Shown here piece by piece: positions 45,740-57,202 of a stretch of DNA of 64,000 nt (within the stretch, counting starts at the first letter, position 1; the number at the start of each line of letters is the position of its first letter). The notes beneath the pieces were generated by a model. That model made no database searches. It worked only from the letters and a program-made list of their open reading frames with translations, and was not told where the DNA came from. This stretch comes from Haliscomenobacteraceae bacterium (lineage in GTDB: Bacteria > Bacteroidota > Bacteroidia > Chitinophagales > Saprospiraceae), in contig CANMVX010000012.1 of NCBI GenBank assembly GCA_947501115.1, positions 1 to 64,000 of the forward strand. The letters are read 5' to 3'. A program made the translations under genes and the position numbers.

Positions 45740-46807
45740 TTAATCGACTGGTTCCAATGTCTTTATTTTCTGTCTCCAGTACTTTTCCGCTTTTGTCCCA
45801 ATGAACCAAAATGAAACACCCAAAAGGGCAAAAAATAAGGCTTTATGCATTGAATTCCAGAAATATTCAAAATAACGCGTGTACATATTCAGCAAAAAGA
45901 ATAAAAACCCAATAAGTTGTAGTTTATTATCCTGCATTTTGAACCCTCTATATATAGCGAAAAGACAAATTACCATAGCGAATATACCCCAGAAAATTCT
46001 ACTGAATTGCTGCGTTTTTTCCCAGTGGTTAACATTGGGAACATTTCCGGAAATGGATAAAATCCAGAGGAAGAAAAACAACAAAAGGAGGCTGAATAAT
46101 TGCGAGGAAGGCATAAAAAGCTGAAGGGCTTTGTTATTTTTCAACAGAAGGGTAGCAGCATAAAGTATGAAAGCCAAAACGGTAATTCTGAGTGGGAAAT
46201 TCATTCCCAAAAAGTAATTTCCATAGCTTGTCCATTCTTCCGTAAAAGAAATATAACAGGCAACGAATGAGCATAAGGCTAAAATCCATAAAGGTACGGA
46301 ACGGAATGAATAGCCCAACAAGGCATAACTCAATGTGCTCAAAGCTAGAATTGAAGTAACCTCAAATTGATTTTTATCAAAAATCTCAAGCAGATAAATG
46401 AATGAAAAACTTAGAAAAACAGCACCGAGTAACTGTATGAAGGCAATGGAGAAAGATTTTTGTGGACTTTTCTTTTCAAATTTCCAGCCAAAATAGAACG
46501 TCAAGGCTGATAAAATGGCAAATAGAATACTCAAAACAATTTTCGGAGCCTCAAAAATATACGTTATTAGAGAAATGATCCATTTATCGGCGAATAAGGT
46601 ACCGATGGCAATGACTATAGAGGCAATAGCTAACCAAAAAGAATATTTAGATACTTTTGCCCAGTCAATTTCCTGAACGGTATCAAATGCCTTTAATTTA
46701 TTTGCCACATCAACATCTATTAATTCAGCCCTTTCCCATCCCTCTATAACCTTATTTATGAGTGACTTTTGATTTTTGTTCAGTTGCATATCCTTTTTTT
46801 TAATCAT
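45740..46807 (-). CDS. DUF2157-family multispanning membrane protein
   Basis: A 355-residue protein. An N-terminal soluble stretch (about 1-55) carries the DUF2157-like segment VIEGWERAELIDVDVANKLKAF; about nine or ten hydrophobic helices then fill residues 55-345 (YSFWLAIASIVIAIGTLFA, FFALLGVSFWFIGTKA). The family is widespread and of unknown function. A second in-frame ATG at 46789 (MQLNKNQKS), preceded by AAAGGAT, is an equally good start. It is divergent from the small repeat protein gene. Confidence 0.78.
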   Translation of the reverse strand: MIKKKDMQLNKNQKSLINKVIEGWERAELIDVDVANKLKAFDTVQEIDWAKVSKYSFWLAIASIVIAIGTLFADKWIISLITYIFEAPKIVLSILFAILSALTFYFGWKFEKKSPQKSFSIAFIQLLGAVFLSFSFIYLLEIFDKNQFEVTSILALSTLSYALLGYSFRSVPLWILALCSFVACYISFTEEWTSYGNYFLGMNFPLRITVLAFILYAATLLLKNNKALQLFMPSSQLFSLLLLFFFLWILSISGNVPNVNHWEKTQQFSRIFWGIFAMVICLFAIYRGFKMQDNKLQLIGFLFFLLNMYTRYFEYFWNSMHKALFFALLGVSFWFIGTKAEKYWRQKIKTLEPVD

Positions 46808-46880
46808 TAAACTGAAATATAACCAAACCTTTTAATTAATCATAATTTACCTTATATTTAACCTGATTAAAAATTAAAAT

Positions 46881-47252
46881 ATGCTATCGAATAAAATATT
46901 TATTTCATTTTTCATGATTGTTCTCAGCATTTCAATAGGGAAGGCTCAATGTACTATAAAAGACTATAGTACCTTCAAAAATGTACTTAGAGTGGACGGT
47001 GATTACGTGCAGACTTATGACACTTTCAGGAGAATTTATAAGATTGATGGACCATTTTTACTGGCCTACAACACTTATAAAAAACTATTAAAATTTGAAA
47101 GTGGATTTATCATCAGATATTCGGATTTCAAAAAAATCGGCAAGTTAGATGGTGAGTATTTAATAGATTACCAAACATTTAAACGTGTTGCGCGATTGGA
47201 ATGTCCAGGTAAAAATAGTGCACTGGCCGCCGCCGCTTATTTTCTCAACTAA
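46881..47252 (+). CDS. Small secreted protein built of 17-residue tandem repeats
   Basis: I do not recognise a named family. The 123-residue precursor has a signal peptide (FISFFMIVLSISIGKAQ, cut near residue 23). Residues 29-107 are 4.6 tandem copies of a 17-residue unit with consensus Y-x-T-F-K-K-x-x-K-L-D-G-x-Y-L-x-x, beginning at Y29, Y46, Y63, Y80 and Y97. The alternation of aromatic, basic and hydrophobic residues around a DG turn suggests a small beta-sheet or solenoid. Single cysteines flank the repeats (C24 and C108) and could form a closing disulfide. The PorE-like gene starts 24 bases downstream on the same strand, so the two are probably co-expressed. Confidence 0.7.
   Translation: MLSNKIFISFFMIVLSISIGKAQCTIKDYSTFKNVLRVDGDYVQTYDTFRRIYKIDGPFLLAYNTYKKLLKFESGFIIRYSDFKKIGKLDGEYLIDYQTFKRVARLECPGKNSALAAAAYFLN
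46965..47201 (+). repeat. 17-residue (51-base) repeat array in the small secreted protein
   Basis: Five units start at residues 29, 46, 63, 80 and 97 with an exact 17-residue period and no insertions. They are similar in protein but diverged in DNA, so the array is old and kept by selection rather than a recent slippage product. Confidence 0.75.
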
Positions 47253-47276
47253 TAATAAAGAAAGAAACCAGAGCGT

Positions 47277-49259
47277 ATGAGGTTATTTTTTTTGATCATT
47301 TTCTACACATTTTTCCATTTTTCAATACTCCACGGGCAGCCATCGAGTGACGGTCAGAAAGCCGTTTCTCTCTATCGGAAAGGAGAAGATGCCTTACTGA
47401 AAAATAAATACAAAACAGCCATTCAGTACTTTAAATTAGCCATCAAGTTACAACCCGATTTAGTCGCGGCGGAAAGGGGGATTGGTCTTGGCTATGAAGG
47501 CTTGAATGACTGGTATGCAGCAAGGCAAATGTATGCCTCCATCATTGAAAAGGCCCCTCAGTTTTCACGATTACTATACTATCAAATAGGAGAACTCTAT
47601 TATAAAGAGGGGAACTACAAAAGAGCTATAAGTTACTTTGAACAGTTTGAACGGTTGCAGGGATTACCACTTATCCAATTTACTGTCAATGGTGAAAAAG
47701 AGGAAATTTTAGAAAGGGAAACCTTAAAAAAATTACCTATTACTTTTCAAGCATGCAGAATGGCCTTGGATAGTTCACATTTGGCCACGCAATCGAACGT
47801 AATAAATCTGGGAAGTTCAATAAATACTACTGCAGATGAATATTTTCCATTTATAACCAATGATCAATTCATTTTGCTTTACACCAAAAGGAAAAATGAA
47901 AATAAAGACGAAGATTTATTTATTGCCACCAATAATGAAGACAACCAGTGGGGGAATGGTTCGCCTTTTGATAATCAAATAAATACTATTTTCAATGAGG
48001 GCATGAGCACGCTGGTGAGAGATGGCCGAACGCTGTATTTTACGGCTTGTAATCGTCCTGAAATTAAGGGGCCATGTGATATCTGGACCGGACAAATCGA
48101 AAGTGGACAAGTAAGAGAGGTAAAGGCTATGGTAGATCATCCAAATTCTGACAGTTGGGAAAGTCAGGCTTGTATTTCCTGCGATGGCCGCGTTTTGTAT
48201 TTTGCCAGTAACAGACCTGGTGGACTTGGTGGGACTGATATTTGGGTATCGGTAAAGCAGAAAGACGGAACATGGAGTAATCCCTCCAATCTGGGTGCGC
48301 CTATAAATACAGACAAAGATGAAGAATCTCCATTTATTAGCAATGATGGAAATCGGCTTTTTTTTTCATCAACGGGGCATATTGGATTCGGCGGTCAGGA
48401 TATTTTCATGAGTTCTTTTGATAAATATAGAGGATGGAGTAATGCCTTTAATCTGGGTCCCAAAATAAATAGTCCTTTTGAAGATTTAGGATTTGTTCTT
48501 ACAGCGGACGGACTTTCCGGTTATTTTGCCTCTGACAGACCTGATGGATTTGGAGGTATGGATATTTACAAAGTAAACCTGCAGAGTCAATTAAGGGGAG
48601 ATTTAATCACTTACGTTTATGGAAGCATTAAAGATTCTTTAACGGGAAAGCCGGTAACAGGCACTATAAATTCGACGACATTTCCTCTCGTTCAAGTAGA
48701 TAATCAAGGTAGATTTTTTTTATGTGTTCCTGCAAATACGTCATTACCACTTGTCATTACTCATCCTGGGTATCATAGTCAGACCATAATAAAGAATATA
48801 CCAGAATGGAATAACAGAAAATTCTACCCATTGAAAATTTTGCTTGTTCCAATACAGGTTCCCCTTCCTGAGATAGTGAAACCTGAACCTGTAGATACCG
48901 CTCCGCCTTTGAGTAGTAATCGCTTCAAAGAACTAAAAAGATATTATCATTCTTTGTATTTTCAGTTTGATAGTGACATCCTGGAAATGGGTGAAAAAGA
49001 AAAATTAGAAGGATACATCGCGGGAATACCCTCAAAATTCATACAAAGGGTAGAGATAAACGGCTATGCTGACGACGTGGGTGACTTTAAATACAATTTA
49101 GATTTATCGGAAAAAAGAGCTAAGATTGTTTCCTTGTTATTATTGGAAAAGGGCGTAGAAATTAGTAGAATTTCAATGAAAGGTCATGGAGAGATAAAAG
49201 ATGACCGACCTAAACCATTAAATAGGAAGGTTGAGATAAAAATCACCACCTTAGAATAA
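47277..49259 (+). CDS. PorE-like envelope protein (TPR, PD40 propeller, carboxypeptidase-regulatory-like, OmpA)
   Basis: A 660-residue protein with the domain order of PorE, an envelope component linked to the type IX secretion system. A signal peptide (LFFLIIFYTFFHFSILHGQ) is followed by TPR repeats (about 28-130), a PD40 beta-propeller (about 180-425, with blades such as GRVLYFASNRPGGLGGTDIWV shown in part and SGYFASDRPDGFGGMDIY), a small beta-sandwich (about 440-525) and an OmpA peptidoglycan-binding domain (about 555-660, YFQFDSDILE, INGYADDVG, NRKVEIKI). Unlike PorE it has no lipobox cysteine, so it is not a lipoprotein. It follows the 17-residue repeat gene by 24 bases. Confidence 0.85.
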   Translation: MRLFFLIIFYTFFHFSILHGQPSSDGQKAVSLYRKGEDALLKNKYKTAIQYFKLAIKLQPDLVAAERGIGLGYEGLNDWYAARQMYASIIEKAPQFSRLLYYQIGELYYKEGNYKRAISYFEQFERLQGLPLIQFTVNGEKEEILERETLKKLPITFQACRMALDSSHLATQSNVINLGSSINTTADEYFPFITNDQFILLYTKRKNENKDEDLFIATNNEDNQWGNGSPFDNQINTIFNEGMSTLVRDGRTLYFTACNRPEIKGPCDIWTGQIESGQVREVKAMVDHPNSDSWESQACISCDGRVLYFASNRPGGLGGTDIWVSVKQKDGTWSNPSNLGAPINTDKDEESPFISNDGNRLFFSSTGHIGFGGQDIFMSSFDKYRGWSNAFNLGPKINSPFEDLGFVLTADGLSGYFASDRPDGFGGMDIYKVNLQSQLRGDLITYVYGSIKDSLTGKPVTGTINSTTFPLVQVDNQGRFFLCVPANTSLPLVITHPGYHSQTIIKNIPEWNNRKFYPLKILLVPIQVPLPEIVKPEPVDTAPPLSSNRFKELKRYYHSLYFQFDSDILEMGEKEKLEGYIAGIPSKFIQRVEINGYADDVGDFKYNLDLSEKRAKIVSLLLLEKGVEISRISMKGHGEIKDDRPKPLNRKVEIKITTLE

Positions 49260-49731
49260 AATTTGCATACTTATTAAAATAGTGCAAACTATCATTGTAC
49301 TTTTTTAATGTTTTATCTCCTTTTCTATACGTTTGAACCCAGAAACTTTACAATCAGCAAAAAATTCAACAAAATATTGACCTTGGTGAGTTTTTTACTC
49401 TCAATGAAATTTGGATCTAATTATTAAAGTGAATAAATACCTTCCTCAGACATATTTTTATAATTTTCATCTATTTCTTTATTGACTTCATTGAAATTGT
49501 ACCTTTAGGTTAGACAAATTAAAGATTTTACGAACAAAAATTATGCATCACTAATGGTATATATAATAAATAAATGTTCAAAAAATAATCATCTGAGCCG
49601 TTAAAGTAAGGAACTATTTTTAAATGGCTATAAGACATTAAACAATCCTTCAGGAAAAAGCAAAACAAAAAAGCCTCCAAACAAGGAATAATCCGATGTT
49701 TGGAGGCAGCACCTAAAAACTTAGGCAAAAA
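49260..49731. other. Gene-free stretch
   Basis: These 472 bases between the PorE-like gene and sucD are very AT-rich. I find no supported gene, tRNA or mobile element; the only clear structure is the sucD terminator at 49673-49707. A minus-strand frame of 66 codons at 49528-49728 overlaps that terminator and has no recognisable content. Confidence 0.6.
49673..49707 (-). terminator. Rho-independent terminator after sucD
   Basis: GCCTCCAAAC and GTTTGGAGGC form a perfect 10-bp stem around a 15-base loop. On the minus strand the stem is followed by TTTTTTGTTTTGC. It lies 25 bases beyond the sucD stop. Confidence 0.85.
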
Positions 49732-50604
49732 TTATTTATTCAAAACTCTTTTCATTGTCACACCAATTTCTGCGGGAGAAGAAACAACATGAATACCACA
49801 TTCTCTCATGATAGCCATTTTTGCTTCAGCGGTATCTTCAGCGCCACCGATTATCGCACCGGCATGTCCCATTTTTCTACCTTTTGGAGCCGTTTGACCT
49901 GCAATAAATCCAACAACAGGTTTGGTACCATGCTCTTTGATGTAATAGGCAGCTTCAGCTTCCATGCCACCTCCAATTTCACCAATCATGATAATACCTT
50001 CCGTTTCTGGATCATTCATAAGTAGTTCTACGGCTTCCTTGGTAGTCGTTCCAACAATAGGATCACCTCCTATGCCTATGCAGGTAGATTGTCCCATACC
50101 CGCCTTTGTAACTTGATCAACCGCTTCGTAGGTAAGCGTTCCCGAGCGGGAAACGATACCAATTTTACCTTTTTTATGAATAAAACCTGGCATAATTCCA
50201 CATTTTGCTTCATCTGGGGTAATAACACCAGGGCAATTGGGACCAATTAAACGACAGTCAAAATTTGAAATATAGGCTTTAACCTTAACCATATCTTGTA
50301 CAGGAATACCTTCCGTAATACAAATAATTACTTTGATACCTGCTTCAGCAGCTTCCATGATAGCATCAGCAGCAAAAGGCGGAGGAACAAAAATAACCGT
50401 AGTATCAGCATGCGCCAATGTAACTGCATCAGCCACGGTATTAAAAACCGGTTTATCTAAATGGGAAGAACCTCCCTTACCCGGGGTCACTCCACCAACA
50501 ACCTGAGTGCCGTAAGCTATCATTTGTTCAGCATGAAAAGTACCCTCTTTACCTGTAAAACCCTGAACAATAATCCTAGAGTCTTTATTTACCAAAACAG
50601 CCAT
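49732..50604 (-). CDS. sucD: Succinyl-CoA synthetase, alpha subunit
   Basis: The alpha subunit of the TCA-cycle enzyme that converts succinyl-CoA to succinate with formation of ATP or GTP. The 290-residue length is standard. The CoA-binding N-terminal part has [15 protein letters not shown]; the phosphorylated histidine lies in GHAGAIIGG. Further family segments are [12 protein letters not shown] and [12 protein letters not shown]. The beta subunit gene sucC is not adjacent, a common separation in this phylum. It is the last of the leftward carA-eno-ftsB-sucD run. Confidence 0.96.
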   Translation of the reverse strand: MAVLVNKDSRIIVQGFTGKEGTFHAEQMIAYGTQVVGGVTPGKGGSSHLDKPVFNTVADAVTLAHADTTVIFVPPPFAADAIMEAAEAGIKVIICITEGIPVQDMVKVKAYISNFDCRLIGPNCPGVITPDEAKCGIMPGFIHKKGKIGIVSRSGTLTYEAVDQVTKAGMGQSTCIGIGGDPIVGTTTKEAVELLMNDPETEGIIMIGEIGGGMEAEAAYYIKEHGTKPVVGFIAGQTAPKGRKMGHAGAIIGGAEDTAEAKMAIMRECGIHVVSSPAEIGVTMKRVLNK

Positions 50605-50640
50605 GTGTTCAATTATATTTAAAAGCGATAAAATGTAAAC

Positions 50641-50943
50641 CTACTCTTCACTAATAATAAAAACGTCCTCTCCTTTTTTACTCATAAAGTACTTTTCACG
50701 AGCGATAGCCTCTCCATTCTTCTTTAACAACACACTTTCTCTTTTCGCTTCGGTAATTTTATTTGTAAAATTTTCTTTATCATTTCTAAGTTGATGAATA
50801 CTTTTATTTAAACGCCACTGTTCAAAAAAATTATGTTTATCAAAAATGAAAAGCCAGGAAACAAATACGAAAGCAGTAAGGATATACTTATTTTGAAGAG
50901 GTTTAGGAAGCAACCTTTTTATGAAAAATCTAGACTGAGCCAT
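50641..50943 (-). CDS. FtsB/DivIC-family septum formation initiator
   Basis: A 100-residue bitopic membrane protein with one helix (ILTAFVFVSWLFIF, about residues 21-35), then a coiled coil (about 45-80, LRNDKENFTNKITEAKR) and the short end AREKYFMSKKGEDVFII typical of FtsB/DivIC. Members join FtsL and FtsQ/DivIB at the division site. It lies 11 bases after eno; the eno-ftsB pairing is widely conserved, which supports the call. Confidence 0.9.
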   Translation of the reverse strand: MAQSRFFIKRLLPKPLQNKYILTAFVFVSWLFIFDKHNFFEQWRLNKSIHQLRNDKENFTNKITEAKRESVLLKKNGEAIAREKYFMSKKGEDVFIISEE

Positions 50944-50954
50944 AGATAAATAAT

Positions 50955-53374
<2,420 letters not shown>

Positions 53375-53407
53375 GAAATATAGTAATATACCAACAATAA
53401 AACCTCA

Positions 53408-53415
53408 CAAATATA
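53408..53415 (-). promoter_or_regulatory. Candidate -7 element for carA
   Basis: On the minus strand TATATTTG matches the Bacteroidota -7 consensus TAnnTTTG exactly, 33 bases upstream of the carA start. It lies between the rplQ terminator and carA, where a promoter is needed. No convincing -33 TTTG is seen at the usual spacing. Confidence 0.35.
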
Positions 53416-53500
53416 GTATTATTAGCTATAAATGAAAGGATGAAAACTAATATTTTAAATAAAGTATCCAAAAACTTAATACCAAAAAGGATAAAAATAA

Positions 53501-53531
53501 AAAGAGGCTATCCAAAATGAATAGCCTCTTT
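53501..53531 (-). terminator. Rho-independent terminator of the ribosomal-protein operon
   Basis: AAAGAGGCTAT and ATAGCCTCTTT form a perfect 11-bp stem with a 9-base loop. On the minus strand it is followed by TTATTTTTATCC. It lies 22 bases after the rplQ stop and marks the end of the long spc-alpha transcript. Confidence 0.85.
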
Positions 53532-53553
53532 CAATAATGATATATATAAAAAA

Positions 53554-54063
53554 TTAATCTTTATTTTCTACTTCAGTGGTGTCATCACCATCTATAACTG
53601 CATCTTCCACAACGGCATCAGAACCCGTACCTGATGCGGAACCCTTTCCACGACGACCTCTTCTTCCAGTAGATTTAGCAGCATCAGACTTAATTTTATA
53701 GACTTCATTGAAATCAACTAACTCTATAATAGCAATATCAGCAGCATCACCTTTTCTGAAACCCAATTTAACTACCCTTAAGTAACCCCCTGGTCTATTT
53801 GCAATCGCAGGAGCAACGGTAGAGAACAACTCAATTAATGCCTCTTTATTCTGTAGATAACTAAAGATAACCCTGCGATTATGGGTACTATCATCCTTAG
53901 ATTTAGTAAAAAGTGGCTCAGCAAAAACTCTTAGAGCTTTAGCCTTAGCTTCCGTAGTAGTAATTCTTTTGTGCATAATCAAAGAAATCGTAAGATTTCT
54001 AAGTAACGCCTTTCTGTGGGCAGATTTCCTGCCTAAATGGTTAAGTTTATTACCGTGATTCAT
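53554..54063 (-). CDS. rplQ: 50S ribosomal protein L17
   Basis: L17 lines the peptide exit region of the large subunit. The first 120 or so residues match the family ([34 protein letters not shown]). The last 50 residues are a low-complexity tail, first basic (RRGRRGKGS) then acidic ([11 protein letters not shown]), as is common in this phylum. It closes the ribosomal run. Confidence 0.97.
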   Translation of the reverse strand: MNHGNKLNHLGRKSAHRKALLRNLTISLIMHKRITTTEAKAKALRVFAEPLFTKSKDDSTHNRRVIFSYLQNKEALIELFSTVAPAIANRPGGYLRVVKLGFRKGDAADIAIIELVDFNEVYKIKSDAAKSTGRRGRRGKGSASGTGSDAVVEDAVIDGDDTTEVENKD

Positions 54064-54184
54064 AAAAAAAAGTTTAACGTCGCATCACTAAATATTGGTT
54101 AAGGCTTATGCAATATTCGGTTAATGCAAAAATAAGAAAGAAGAAGCACCATAAAAAGCCTAGCACTTACCTCTTAAATGATAT

Positions 54185-55183
54185 TTATTCTTCGTCCAAT
54201 TTAAATTTGGCTAAATCCATTCCAAAATTAAGACCTTTTTCAACCAATAGCTCTTCAATTTCTACGAGTGATTTTTTACCAAAATTCCTGAACTTCAATA
54301 ATTCGTGCGTATCGTAATGAACAAGTTCAGCCAGGGTATTAATCTTTGCCGCTTTCAAACAGTTATAAGCACGAACAGATAAATCAAGATCTTCTAAAGA
54401 AGTCTTCAACAACTTCCGCATGTGTAGAATATGCTCATCGACAATATTTTCCTCCTTACTTGATGCATCATCAAAGGTGATGTTCTCATCAGTAATAAGC
54501 ATAAGATGTTGAATCATTATTCTGGATGCCTCTTTAATAGCTTCTTCAGGGTGAATGGTTCCATCCGTCTTAAGATCTATAGTTAGCTTCTCGTAATCTG
54601 TTCTTTGTCCTACCCTAGTACTTTCAATCTTGTACGACACATTTTTGATAGGCGTATAGATAGCATCTACAGGTATAACACCGATAGGAGAATCCTTAGT
54701 AATAGACTCATCTGCAGGAACATAACCTCTACCCTTAGTAATAGTAATTTCTAACTCAAGATTAACCGTAGGTTCCATGCTACAGATGAGCAAAGAAGGA
54801 TTCATGATTTTGAAATGACTGGTATGTGCCTCGATATCACCTGCAGAAAAAGAACTTTTACCAGAAATAGTCATATAAATCTTATCCCCATCGAATTCAT
54901 CTTCGGGAACTAATTTCTTTAACCTAATCTGCTTTATGTTAAGGATAATCTCTACAACATCTTCGACTACACCAGGTATAGTTGAAAACTCGTGATCGAC
55001 ACCCGCAATACGAATGGCACTAATCGCATAACCCTCTAAAGAAGAAAGAAGTACACGACGTAAGGAGTTACCAACAGTCTGCCCGAAGCCGGGTTCCAAC
55101 GGTTTAAACTCGAATAAACCTTCAAAATCGTTTGATTTTTGCAAAACAATTTTATCAGGCTTTTGAAAATTTAGAATACTCAT
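54185..55183 (-). CDS. rpoA: RNA polymerase alpha subunit
   Basis: Alpha dimerises to start assembly of RNA polymerase and contacts promoters and activators. I chose the ATG at 55183 (MSILNFQKPDK), which fits the family; the open frame extends 10 residues further upstream without likeness. The 332-residue chain has the N-terminal assembly domain (GFGQTVGNSLRRVLLSSLEG) and the C-terminal DNA-binding domain (about 255-320, RAYNCLKAAKINTLAELV). It lies between rpsD and rplQ, the usual order. Confidence 0.97.
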   Translation of the reverse strand: MSILNFQKPDKIVLQKSNDFEGLFEFKPLEPGFGQTVGNSLRRVLLSSLEGYAISAIRIAGVDHEFSTIPGVVEDVVEIILNIKQIRLKKLVPEDEFDGDKIYMTISGKSSFSAGDIEAHTSHFKIMNPSLLICSMEPTVNLELEITITKGRGYVPADESITKDSPIGVIPVDAIYTPIKNVSYKIESTRVGQRTDYEKLTIDLKTDGTIHPEEAIKEASRIMIQHLMLITDENITFDDASSKEENIVDEHILHMRKLLKTSLEDLDLSVRAYNCLKAAKINTLAELVHYDTHELLKFRNFGKKSLVEIEELLVEKGLNFGMDLAKFKLDEE

Positions 55184-55235
55184 AGGTCGGAATAAAAAAA
55201 CAAAAAATGACAAAAACGAAGTCAGTAAGATGTTC

Positions 55236-55850
55236 TTATTTGGAATAAAGTTCTACAATGAGTTGTTCATTAATTTTTTCAGGAATCTGACTGCGCTCAG
55301 GTAGAGAAATAAAGGTACCCTGAAATTTATCAGGATTAACTTCTAACCAAGGATACTTTCTAACTTCGCTGGCACGTCCAGCTAAACTATTAGCCACTAT
55401 TTCCAGGCTCTGTGATTTACCTCTTACGGTAATGATATCACCTGGACGAAGTAAGCAAGATGGAATATTAGTCAGGATGCCATTTACGAGGATATGTTTG
55501 TGCGTAACAAGCTGTCTTGCACCATTTCTCGTAGGCGAAATACCTAAGCGGTAAACAACATTGTCGAGTCTTGACTCTAACAACTGAAGTAACACTTCAC
55601 CAGTAACACCTGCCTTTCGGGCAGCTTTTTCAAATAAATTACGGAACTGTCTTTCGAGTAGGCCATAAGTATATTTAACTTTTTGCTTTTCAGTGAGTTG
55701 AACAGCATAATCAGAACGTTGTTTACGCCGTCTTGTAGCACCATGCTGACCAGGAGGAGATTTTCTACGTTCGAATGATTTATCAGGACCATAAATTGCC
55801 TCGCCAAATGCTCTTGCTTTTTTAGTACGGGGACCAGTATATCTTGCCAT
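55236..55850 (-). CDS. rpsD: 30S ribosomal protein S4
   Basis: A primary 16S rRNA-binding protein of 204 residues, the usual length. It begins [16 protein letters not shown] and has the S4 RNA-binding domain at about 95-155 ([18 protein letters not shown]). The N-terminal zinc-type cysteines of some S4 proteins are absent. It lies between rpsK and rpoA. Confidence 0.98.
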   Translation of the reverse strand: MARYTGPRTKKARAFGEAIYGPDKSFERRKSPPGQHGATRRRKQRSDYAVQLTEKQKVKYTYGLLERQFRNLFEKAARKAGVTGEVLLQLLESRLDNVVYRLGISPTRNGARQLVTHKHILVNGILTNIPSCLLRPGDIITVRGKSQSLEIVANSLAGRASEVRKYPWLEVNPDKFQGTFISLPERSQIPEKINEQLIVELYSK

Positions 55851-55875
55851 AAGGAATATTATTAATTATTAAGAA

Positions 55876-56268
55876 TTAAACTCTTCTTCTCTTTGGAGGA
55901 CGACAACCATTGTGAGGAATAGGAGTCATGTCCTTAATAATAGAAACTCTGATACCTGCACCATCTAATGCACGAATAGCAGCTTCTCTACCAGAACCAG
56001 GACCTTTAACGAAAACTTCTGCTACTCTTAGACCAGCATCATGAGCTACTTTAGCTGCATCGGCTGCAGCAATTTGAGCTGCATAGGGAGTATTCTTTTT
56101 AGAACCCTTAAAGCCTGATTTACCCGCGGAACCCCAAGAAATAACTTGACCAGCCTTATTGGTAATAGAGACGATAATATTATTAAAAGAAGCTTGAATA
56201 AAAGCATAACCTTCCGATTCTACCTTTACGACCCTTTTTTTTACATTTTTTTTGGTTGCTTTTGCCAT
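55876..56268 (-). CDS. rpsK: 30S ribosomal protein S11
   Basis: S11 forms part of the small-subunit platform near the mRNA exit. The frame extends 10 residues upstream, but the family start is the ATG at 56268 ([12 protein letters not shown]), giving 130 residues. Conserved segments are [30 protein letters not shown] and the end [13 protein letters not shown]. Confidence 0.97.
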   Translation of the reverse strand: MAKATKKNVKKRVVKVESEGYAFIQASFNNIIVSITNKAGQVISWGSAGKSGFKGSKKNTPYAAQIAAADAAKVAHDAGLRVAEVFVKGPGSGREAAIRALDGAGIRVSIIKDMTPIPHNGCRPPKRRRV

Positions 56269-56316
56269 TTTACAAAAAACATTTAGTGTAACTGCCAATT
56301 GACAATTACGATAGAA

Positions 56317-56694
56317 TTACTTAGTTACCTTCTTTTTGTTTGCGACTGTCTTACGCTTACCTTTACGGGTTCTGGCATTTGTACGTGTACGTTGACCTCT
56401 TACAGGTAAACCTTTACGATGCCGCAAACCTCTTAAACAAGCAATGTCCATCAATCGCTTAATACTCATTTGCACTTCTGAACGGAGTTCACCTTCAGTT
56501 TTGAACTCGGTAGAAACAATACGAGAGATCTCTCTAATATTATCATCAGACCAGGTTTCAACCTTAGCATGTTCATCAACGCCAGCTTGCGCAAGAATAT
56601 TGAGGGCCGTTGTACGCCCAATGCCATAAATATAGGTTAATGCGATAGCACCACGTTTATTTCTCGGCAAATCAACACCGCCAATTCGAGCCAT
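56317..56694 (-). CDS. rpsM: 30S ribosomal protein S13
   Basis: S13 lies in the small-subunit head and contacts the P-site tRNA. The 125 residues include [32 protein letters not shown] and the basic C-terminal block [18 protein letters not shown]. It follows rpmJ and precedes rpsK in the alpha-operon order. Confidence 0.98.
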   Translation of the reverse strand: MARIGGVDLPRNKRGAIALTYIYGIGRTTALNILAQAGVDEHAKVETWSDDNIREISRIVSTEFKTEGELRSEVQMSIKRLMDIACLRGLRHRKGLPVRGQRTRTNARTRKGKRKTVANKKKVTK

Positions 56695-56730
56695 GTTTCT
56701 TAGTTTATAGTTTAGGAAACCAAACAGGAA

Positions 56731-56847
56731 TTAACCCTGTCTTTGTTTCAGTTTAGGATTTTTCTTATTAATAATGTAAACTTTCCCTTTTCGCTTGACT
56801 ACAATGCAGTCAACAGATCGTTTTTTTACAGAAGTTCTTACTTTCAT
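56731..56847 (-). CDS. rpmJ: 50S ribosomal protein L36, zinc-free form
   Basis: A 38-residue gene between infA and rpsM. It starts [14 protein letters not shown] and ends [10 protein letters not shown]. The zinc-ligand set C-x2-C-x12-C-x4-H of the classic protein is reduced to one cysteine, so this is the zinc-independent (C-minus) form. Confidence 0.95.
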   Translation of the reverse strand: MKVRTSVKKRSVDCIVVKRKGKVYIINKKNPKLKQRQG

Positions 56848-56885
56848 TTGTTTGCTTTTAATAGCGTTAAAGTTTCAGAGGACGA

Positions 56886-57104
56886 TTATTTATAACGATA
56901 GGTTATCCTTCCGCGTGCCAAATCATAGGGTGACATTTCAACAGAAACCTTATCACCAGGAAGAATACGAATGTAATTCATACGCATTTTGCCAGAGATG
57001 GTGGCTGTTATTTGGTGGTCGTTTTCCAACCTAACCCTAAACATGGCATTTGAGAGAGCTTCCTCTATTATACCGTCTTGTTTAATCAAATCTTTTTTAG
57101 ACAT
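56886..57104 (-). CDS. infA: Translation initiation factor IF-1
   Basis: IF-1 binds the A site of the 30S subunit during initiation. The 72-residue OB-fold protein has the standard length and sequence ([20 protein letters not shown], then [20 protein letters not shown]). It lies between map and rpmJ, the conserved Bacteroidota order secY-map-infA-rpmJ. Confidence 0.98.
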   Translation of the reverse strand: MSKKDLIKQDGIIEEALSNAMFRVRLENDHQITATISGKMRMNYIRILPGDKVSVEMSPYDLARGRITYRYK

Positions 57105-57202
57105 ATACCGAATTTCGGAGTGCGAAGATAAACAAAATCTATTTCAGTTTACTCATTTTAGTAATAAAAATCAGTTAATCTGATAGTTAATAATAAAAAA
57201 AA

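Noticed and set aside
49260-49320. Short inverted repeat ATAGT/ACTAT followed by T-run as terminator of the PorE-like gene
   Set aside because: The stem is only 5 bp of A-T-rich pairs and the T-run is 10 bases away, so it is not better than chance.
49528-49728. Minus-strand open frame of 66 codons downstream of sucD
   Set aside because: It contains the sucD terminator hairpin and shows no family likeness.
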